Shown here in pieces: positions 57,400 through 64,000 of a stretch of DNA of 64,000 nt (position 1 is the stretch's first letter; every line of letters starts with the position of its first letter). The stretch is from Amoebophrya sp. A120 (lineage: Eukaryota; Sar; Dinophyceae; Syndiniales; Amoebophryaceae). A program made the translations under genes and the position numbers. The notes under the pieces were generated by a model. It was given only the letters and a program-made list of their open reading frames with translations, had not been told where the DNA came from and did not search any database. Location: positions 7,532,743 to 7,596,742 of the forward strand of contig CAJINV010000002.1 in the NCBI GenBank assembly GCA_905178155.1, read 5' to 3'.

Positions 57400-60300
57400 G
57401 GTAGTGAGCATCACGCCGGAGAAATCCCAGTCGGTAGTTTCGAATTATCCCGTGGGAAACGCCATCCCTTTGTTGTTTGTTGTACTGCCAACGTATAATC
57501 AGCAGGGTTCGGTAGCAAGAGCTGCGACCACGTTCCCTACAGATAGGATAAAGCGCATCGATTTCTTATTTTTACAATTTGTTTGTTTCGTGAAAATGCA
57601 TCAAAGGTACCAAATTGGATGACACGTCGTGCAGTGGTGCCAACATAGTAAAGTCAGTTATTCTCGAAGCGCTGTATGTGTGATTCCGGCGAACGAAGGA
57701 GGGCAGATAGATACTGACAAAAAAGAAAAGCGTTTCCACGAAGATATTGTTGTATTCCCGCTGCCGCTCTCAGTCTCCATAGTGTATGCGTCGCTTTTCA
57801 ATTTGTCCATATCGCACGTCGTACCACCGATCACCTCGATGGCAGTTCCCGAAAGACTGTTTGCGCTCAGATATGCAACACGCCAAATCATGTACCCCCG
57901 GAGCAGGGCTCGAGCTCGTCCTACGTGTTGTGTGCAGTTTTAGTTGGACAAACAATTCAAATGCAAAGGCACTGCGGCGGGGGTAAGATTAAATGGCATA
58001 TCAACAGGTACTGGCTCATTAGATCGCAAATCGTTGTTCGGAGAGGTATATGCAGTACAACAAAAGCTGCCACGAGGAAACCTAATCCATTTATTAAGTA
58101 GTACTCTTACGGTCACATACTCATACACCCTTCATGCACAGACATTTAGGGAATTTTTTCTTCTCGTTCAGTAGAGGCACGGCAAGAAATGTTGTACTTA
58201 TGCTGTACCGTCAGGACCTAGCATAAGTAGCATGGATATGCTCCTGCAAGAAGGCGCCTCTTTCGAAGATTCGTCCGATTTATTATTACTTGCTTTTGCG
58301 GGAGATATGATATGAAAGTCACTTGTGTGTGCGCGTTGATGATATCCTTCTTGGTGTATGCATTGCACATATGTCTTGGTGTGGAAAATGTCATGCTTGG
58401 CTGACAGGAGAAAAAGATTTTTTATGTGCGTGCCGATATAGTGTCTTTTTCTTGCAATGCCAAAACACGATTTGTCATTCGGCTCGAAAACTTGCCCTGC
58501 GTGGCACCGTAACTAAGTACAAGGTTCCGTTGCTTAGTATCCACACATCAGCATCACAACTTTCCAAACTAAGGGGGCATATTAGCACTTGATACGGTGA
58601 ACATAAGGGAAAAAGGTCGCTGCACCGGGAAGCCGAGCTGTTATAGTTTTGTCGAGAATTCGGATTATAGTCGTACTCAAATGCGAGTTCGTATTCGATC
58701 CAAATATGCATTAGTACAAGCGCCCAACTCCAACACTACTTCTATTTCTCCTGGTAAGGTCAAAAATACCTACCTCAGCGTGCGACTTCATTTCCAGGAT
58801 GGGCCAGTGGAAGGCTCCTGAGTACCCGTCCGTGCCTATCGCACAGAAAGAAGCTGGAAAGGTCATATCTTAGAATATAGTAACAGGGAACCTCGACGTG
58901 ACCGGGGGGGTCACGTCCGTCCGTCCGGCCGGACGGACGGCACGTGACCGGGGGTAGTCCGGCCTCGGGGCGAGTTCGGCGCTGAATGCCGCAGCAACTT
59001 TGGCCCTCGGTAGCTAGAAGCCCCCGGCCGCGTCACCGACGGCGGACCAGGGGCAAGAGTCGTGCCTTTTTTTGTTTTTCCGTGAAAGACCGAACTCATG
59101 ACCTTTTTTTTTTTAGTTGGGCGCCCGAGCTAGCTAACAGCCCCCGGCCGCGTGACCGGGGGCGGAGCGTGACGAAGAGAGGCAGTTGCAGTTCTTCAGT
59201 GAAGGACCGAGCTCATGACCTTTTTTTTTTTTAGTTGCCCGGGCGCGCGGTCCACCGCGGCCACCACCTCCTAGCGCCACGACGGACCCCCGGTCACGTG
59301 CCGTCCGTCCGGCCGGCCGGACGGACGTGACCCCCCCGGTCACGTCTAGACTCCTTGTTACAGATAATATCTGTGATGCAAATACGTACTCGTAAGACCA
59401 GCACTACGTACTACGAATTTCCTTCGTAAGCAGGTATAAAAATACCTACCTCAGCGTGGGACTTCATTTCCAGGAGGGGCCAGTGGAAGGCTCCTGCGTA
59501 CCCGTCCGTGCCTATCGCACAGAAAGAAGCTGGCAGGGCAAAACTTATCTGTAATCACTAAATACGTGGCAAAATCTGCATTGCGCATCCTAAGCAGCGT
59601 GCTCAAGGCTCGACGACGGTCACAGATTTTTCAATTTCCACCTTTGTGCAGCAGTACCGGTATGACGTGCCAGCTTTTCTTTGTGCGATAGTCCCGGTGG
59701 AAATCATCAACATTAGGATATGCATTGCAAAAGTATTGCACTAGCAGTGACGGCACTACAAATTTTCTCAACAACATACAATAGACTGAGGGGCTACATC
59801 ATAATCATAAGGATCCTACGCCCAGCAAGCACGAGATTCTTATAGATACTTATGCAGAAGTATTGCAATTACTACGGATGCGGTACTTTTACAGTGGATA
59901 CGAGATCGCACATGCCAACCCAACAAAAACGGAAGATTATCGAGGCGTCACGTTTGAAGTCGACAATAAAGTATGAAAAAACAATTTTAATTTCAATTTC
60001 AAACGCATGCAAAAAATGCGAGAATGTGGCACAAGGTCCCTGTCGCGGAGAAAAGACAGCAAACGAGGGCAATTGTGAGCCTTTTTGGGGTTAGGGTAAT
60101 CGAGGTGCTAAAGTACCTAGTACTAGCACGACCAAAGATGCATACAAATAAAAGTAGCTTTTTTCCCAAACAGCATGTCAGTCTGGATCTTGGTACTCCG
60201 AAAAATTGTCACGTGCCACGGACTAATTGGGGCTCCAATGAGAATAACTGCCATCGCGTCGATTCCATGCATCGCAAGTTCACTTCCACTTTGTCGATTT

Positions 60301-60912
60301 CCAACTCGACACTTCCATAAACAGAGGGAGATGCATATCCCCATGTTCTCGTCTGCCTCATTTTTTGCGCCCATTCTTTCACTTATTTTTCCTTGAAGAT
60401 ATTTTTCAAACTGCGAGAATTAGTCCTCGCGCGACTCTTTCACAACGTGTCATATCTAATTTTGTCCACCTGTGGAAAAATTGCACCGGTGCCACCAGCC
60501 GCAGAGCAGCCGGTAGAAGTGCGAATAAATCTACTGCAGTCTTGTGCGCCGCTATTTTGTGCAGCTCCCCTCCTATCTACACCTCTTCATATCCACCTAA
60601 CCCTCCTTGCCTTTTCTTGGCACATAAATCTTGATCAGCTTCTGCATTCGCACTCTCTTTGAAGAAGTCTTCGCACTCTCTTTTTACAGCTATCCCACCA
60701 CGGACGGCCCAGCAACGTAGTGGGAGCGCGACGACGAGCACTGCACCGACCAGGAGCGGGCCGGCGCGTTGTCTTTTCACAAAAACACGCATGCTCTGAC
60801 GTTTGTTCGCCAAAGCAGCGACCCCCGTACTAGGTCTGCCCTCTTTCACGAGGGGCAAGAACGACGAGAACAAGAAAGTGGTCAAGAGAAAGGTCAATGT
60901 CTTCTTCTTCAT
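57400..60912 (-). CDS. Multi-exon gene with duplicated exon (partial model)
   Basis: Tentative model. A possible first exon (60912-60577) starts MKKKTLTFLLTTFLFSSFLP, a good signal peptide, with a second hydrophobic stretch (PLLVGAVLVVALPLRCWA). Duplicated 80-base exons lie at 59450-59529 and 58774-58853. The next exon (about 58.73-58.6 kb) reads WALVLMHIWIEYELAFEYDY, and further candidate frames at about 58.13-57.94 (NDLRSNEPVPVDMPFNLTPA) and 57.92-57.66 kb (GYMIWRVAYLSANSLSGTAI) look coding. All lie on the minus strand. I could not resolve all introns or recognise a domain, and these pieces may belong to more than one gene. Confidence 0.35.
58357..58594. mobile_element. Decayed introner, family A-like, about 238 bp
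   Basis: Left TATGCATTGCACATATGTCTT then GGTGTGGAAAATGTCATGC resembles the family A left end and its following TTTGTCATGC. Right AGCATCACAACTTTCCAAAC then GCACTTGATA resembles AGCATCACAAGTTCGAACC...ATTTGATA. Flanking 5-mers are TGGTG and CGGTG, four of five matching. It interrupts a minus-strand open frame. Confidence 0.55.
58774..58853 (-). other. Duplicated 80-base exon, copy 1
   Basis: Acceptor TTTCCAG before CTTCTTTCTGTGCG, donor GAG|GTAGGTATTTTT. Only one of the three frames is open through it: SFCAIGTDGYSGAFHWPILE then MKSHAE. Compared with copy 2 it has Ser for Ala and Ile for Leu, plus one silent change. 80 is not a multiple of three. Confidence 0.75.
58870..59372. mobile_element. 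Foldback (inverted-repeat) element between duplicated exons
   Basis: Arms at about 58895-58955 and 59286-59346 are near-perfect inverted copies of about 60 bp. They begin GACGTGACCGGGGGGGTCAC and contain the palindrome CGTCCGGCCGGACG. Weaker inversion extends outward over TAACAGGGA and TAACAAGGA. Between the arms lie two tandem units of about 110 bp, each with GCCCCCGGCCGCGT, a GAACTCATGACC or GAGCTCATGACC box and a T-run before AGTTG. No coding sequence, so a non-autonomous element. Confidence 0.85.
59450..59529 (-). other. Duplicated 80-base exon, copy 2
   Basis: Acceptor CTGCCAG, donor GAG|GTAGGTATTTTT. Open frame SFCAIGTDGYAGAFHWPLLE then MKSHAE. Intron edges are conserved with copy 1 for about 15 bases on the donor side, so the duplication took in the flanking intron sequence. 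Confidence 0.75.
59530..60576. other. Probable intron or unresolved coding DNA
   Basis: Between the duplicated exons and the signal-peptide frame. A short inverted partial copy of the exon's acceptor edge lies at about 59669-59691 (GCCAGCTTTTCTTTGTGCGA). A minus-strand frame at 60374-60123 is open but not assigned. Confidence 0.3.
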
Positions 60913-61146
60913 TCAATGTAACACATTTGCCCGGACTTTAGATCCGGAAGAACGGTTTAATATTCCGCGAACATCAGCCCCCGGAAGATTCCGCAGCGTT
61001 GCGTCGTGACCGGGAGCCTCGCGGTATCGCATAACTAGGATCCATCGTATAGTCTATGTCCTTAGCGTGCATACGACCTCCACACACTACTGCAGTATCT
61101 ATCAACAGGCGCGTGATGCACAACATCCACCATGAGAACATCTTTC
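60913..61146. other. Intergenic, nothing recognised
   Basis: Short spacer between the TSR-protein stop and the upstream end of the next frame. No supported feature. Confidence 0.3.
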
Positions 61147-63646
61147 TCAGGAACCATTATCCACAAAATGATCTAGGTTTGTCGCTGTTATATGTTCGTA
61201 AGAGGTAAACCTACTGCGATTGAAATTAACCACGTGGTCCCCTATTCGGCTGCATAACCTGAGCAGCAGAAAGAAGGAAATGCCAAGGCCTGCGAGGAAC
61301 GCAAGCAATTTGGCGCCTACTTTTGCCGTTTTTGTGTCCACATCGTCGTCAATATGCTGGCGCTGGCCGTCGTGGCTGCTCTCCTGTGCGAGGTTTGAGG
61401 TTGCTCCTGATGATGTTGATGGTTCCCCGAGTATTGATTCTACGGATTCATCTTTGTCTTCAATGCCAGATGTGGTGGTCCCCATCGAAGAACTAGAAGC
61501 TCTTGCCACGTTTTCTTCGGAGTTTGCGGCTGCGGCGGAAACTAGACCACGTGAAGTCGTCGCGAGCGGGTAGCTTAACAGGGAAAACAGCCACCCAAAG
61601 ATTCCGGCGTCCTCCTCTTTCACTGCTGGTTCCTCGATGTGCAGGACCAAACTTCGGCTCCGCGTCTGGTACCCACCGGTTCCACACGTGGCAGAACAGC
61701 CGCCCCACGCGTCCCAGTCGTCCCAGACACAGGATTCGATCCTCTTCGGCACGATCTCATTCAGGTCCGGCTCGGGCGCCAGCGCGTTACTCCCGTCGAG
61801 GCCTGTAAAGGTGGATGAACGGTTTTTTCTTTTTAATGTGTGTAAAGAAGTTCTTGATATTGCTTCCCATGAGTTAGCAATTACCGAGAGAGGACAACAA
61901 GAAGTAGACGGATAAAACAAATTTCGCCAGGTAGCAATAGCAAATGGTGAACTTCATCATTCAAAAATACAAGTTTTGTTCGTCTGGCACATTTGCACGA
62001 GTTTCGTGTCCTTCAGGTCGCACGGCATCCCGCCCCGCCTGGCAACTTTCTCGATAACCCGATTCTTGTATTGCGTGCCTGTGTTATCCTGGGTCACAAC
62101 TCGCTCCACTACGGTAGAGATCACGATCAGATGATCCCTTCCCTTGCTCATAATCTTACAATACAGGCACTATGCACAACGATTTTTTTCTTCATTCTCA
62201 AAGCTGTGGAAACTCCTGAAGGTAATGCATGGAACCCTAGAAGTCTATTCGTGTGCCATTGGAAGTAATCCTCCTCCTGTCAAAAAGAGGCGGTCGCTCT
62301 TCTCGACGAGGTGGCTCGTCTTAAAAATGGAGGTCGTCGTGGAACAGTTATCAAATTCAAAGCGAATGAGTAAACAAGTCAGTGCTGTGCGGAAAACTAT
62401 TTGCTGGTGCAAGAGAGAGAGGGAAGCTCCCGTCGAGGTCGAGTGGTGTCCATCGATCTGATACACGCCACAGGTGACGGAGCAGTCCGTCCAGTTGGTC
62501 CAATTGGAAAATTTGCAGTCCTGGGGCCCGAGACACGGGTGGAAGTTGCAAGACTGTACTTCCTGCAAATGTCCGCTGCACTTCGTTTCCAGCTGCAGCT
62601 TCATTTCATTCACGAGCTTCTCCTCCTCGTCCAGCAGCGTTTGTTCGTGGATGACCTTGTGGGCGGACAGAAAGACCGAGATTTGGCCGAGCAGCTTATC
62701 GTTCACCCGCAGCGTGCGCTCGCGGGTCTGTGTGCCCTGCCCGCATGGCGCCGTGCAGTTGCTCCAGGGCCCGAACTTGCTGAAGTGGCACAGGTCGTTC
62801 TCGTGGACTGACGTGGAACCGGGCTCGGGCTTGGTGAGCTGCTTCAAGAACTTCTCCGCCTTGATTTTGATCTTCAAGTCGTCGTTTAGCTCCTCCTCGG
62901 TCAGGTCCGCGTTTCCCCCGGTGTGCGCCACGTCGTGCGGGCACTCCACCACCGCAGAGGAGAGCAGCGTGGCGGGGTGGTCCTGGCAGGGCCGGATCTG
63001 CGCGAGCTCGCCGACGCAGTTCTTCCCCTCGCCGGCCGGCTCCACCGCAATGTAGCGATCCCGCGCGTACACGCTGGATTTCTTCGTCACGTTCCGGAGG
63101 TGCGCGTCCTCCAGTTGCTGGGGCGGCAGATACGGCTTCCAGTCCGACCAGGGGGAAAAACCGCAGTCCTGCGCCTCGGAGCAAATATGGAAGGTTTGAA
63201 AAAACTTTGTTACTAGCGTATCAAGCTAGGGCTGGGGCTGCGAAATATGCAAGAACTTAGTAGAGAGGCGCGTCTGTCTCCATATTCGCCATATATTCAA
63301 CTGAGTTGTTATTTTCTTCACGTATGCCCAACGTACTATTAATTTGCGCATGCCTAGTCTTTGCTGTCGCTGGTCCATCTCCCATCAAAAACTATACTCT
63401 TCTTGTTTACGCTCTTCAAACAAACTTTTTTTCTTCCTTAACAGAAGACCCGGTTGCACTCGCGAAACTCCGTGGTCTCGCCCTCGACGGCCTTGCCGCA
63501 GTGGTTCGGCCACTTCTCGATCTCGCGATGCCGGGTTTGGTACCCCGCATCGCCGCACGTCGCGGAGCACTTGCCCCACGCGGTCCAGTGGCCCCAGGCA
63601 CCGTCCTCGCACGCACCAACGCAAGGATGCTGGTTGCACGCAGCCT
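61147..63646 (-). CDS. Multi-thrombospondin-repeat transmembrane protein (partial)
   Basis: At least four exons. Exon 63646-about 63450, after acceptor TTTGTAG, encodes GAWGHWTAWGKCSATCGDAG. About 63190-62463 encodes DCGFSPWSDWK, FGPWSNCTAPCGQGTQTRER and FSNWTNWTDCSVTCGV. About 62.12 kb to 61971 encodes QYKNRVIEKVARRGGMPC and a Cys pair. 61802-61147 encodes WDDWDAWGGCSATCGTGG. These are five thrombospondin type 1 repeats with W-x-x-W and C-S-x-T-C-G cores (mannosylation and fucosylation sites in relatives). A transmembrane span (LLAFLAGLGISFFLLLRLC) and a tail of about 34 residues follow. The intron 61970-61803 is canonical (GTATTTTTG to TTTACAG) and joins NKTC to LDGSN. The 5' end is not seen and may lie beyond 64000. 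Layout recalls apicomplexan TRAP-family adhesins, but the tail lacks the usual terminal Trp. Confidence 0.75.
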
Positions 63647-63742
63647 ACAAACAATTTTCAAAAAACAGCGATTGTTTTACGCTCGACCAGTTTGTTGATA
63701 TGGTTAAGAACGGGGTCACAAAATGTCCGACTAAGTCCTCGG

Positions 63743-63783
63743 GGGACCTGCGTCCCACCCAGCCGGGTGGGCCTTAGGTCCCC
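63743..63783. other. Strong hairpin
   Basis: GGGACCT at 63743-63749 pairs with AGGTCCC at 63776-63783, and CCCACCC at 63754-63760 pairs with GGGTGGG at 63765-63771, leaving a 4-base loop AGCC. It lies upstream of the last visible TSR exon on the coding strand, in an intron or 5' region. No T-run or known motif assigns a role. Confidence 0.6.
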
Positions 63784-64000
63784 TGTGCCTGTCCCAATAA
63801 TTAAGTTATATATGACTCCGCCACAGCTCGCGTCCGCCCATATTGTTTTCTCGCCGTTCGCCTTGTCGGTGTAAATCTGTATTAGAGTCTTGCACTATTG
63901 TACTTGTGCCTCCATTTGTCGCTATTTATCCAAGAAAAGAGCTTATTGGTTATTTGATGGTTGGTGTAAATCTGTGACGCAGAAAATGCACAACTGTTTC
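63784..64000. other. Window edge, nothing recognised
   Basis: Possible intron or 5' region of the TSR gene. No clear exon on the minus strand could be identified. Confidence 0.3.

Noticed and set aside
60123-60374. Minus-strand frame as another introner
   Set aside because: Contains ATGCAT-like words seen in introners but has no paired TAT ends or flanking duplication that I can identify.

Overview
The window looks like nuclear DNA of a compact protist genome. The best fit is a dinoflagellate-lineage parasite of the Amoebophrya/Syndiniales kind. That assignment is an inference from three things: many short introns with non-canonical borders that look like transposon insertions (introner elements), every confident gene on the minus strand over more than 60 kb, and a membrane-anchored multi-thrombospondin-repeat protein of the apicomplexan-adhesin type. 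No rRNA, tRNA, CRISPR array or bacterial operon was seen. One 100-base N gap lies at 17095-17194.

Layout by coordinate (genes read right to left): GC-rich non-coding DNA (1-1.4 kb); coiled-coil protein (1.5-5.0); large Ser-rich protein (6.0-11.1); Ser/Thr kinase (11.2-13.0); membrane protein (14.0-15.8); simple repeats and gap (15.9-17.2); small secreted or membrane protein (17.8-18.3); non-canonical poly(A)/uridylyl polymerase (20.2-23.7); GC-rich repeats (24-26.6); nucleoside-transporter-like protein (26.8-29.2); phosphatidylglycerophosphate synthase-like enzyme (29.7-32.0); GC-rich DNA with a LINE reverse-transcriptase remnant (32.4-34.4); a partly duplicated unknown gene (34.7-38.7); three small or medium unknown proteins (40.4-44.8); AFG2/SPATA5-type AAA+ ATPase (45.7-50.6); TYW1 wybutosine synthase (51.7-54.9); small membrane protein (56.7-57.1); a gene with a duplicated exon around a foldback element (about 57-60.9); and a TSR protein (61.1-63.7).

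The main discovery is a set of introner elements. At least four sequence families (A 261-288 bp, B 320-322 bp, C 761 bp, D 307 bp) share one architecture: ends starting TAT or TAC, terminal inverted repeats, and 5-bp target-site duplications. They sit inside coding exons. Removing the element plus one duplication copy restores the reading frame in every case, and in recognisable proteins (AAA+ ATPase, TYW1) it restores the family consensus. A tandem duplicate of one host exon carries the exact empty site. Both orientations occur in genes of one strand, and none of the intact borders can be read as GT-AG. Ordinary GT-AG introns occur alongside, once in the same gene. Several decayed members are also visible.

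The genes do not form an obvious pathway. They are housekeeping genes (tRNA modification, ribosome biogenesis or protein remodelling, phospholipid synthesis, RNA tailing, transport, signalling) mixed with lineage-specific low-complexity proteins.
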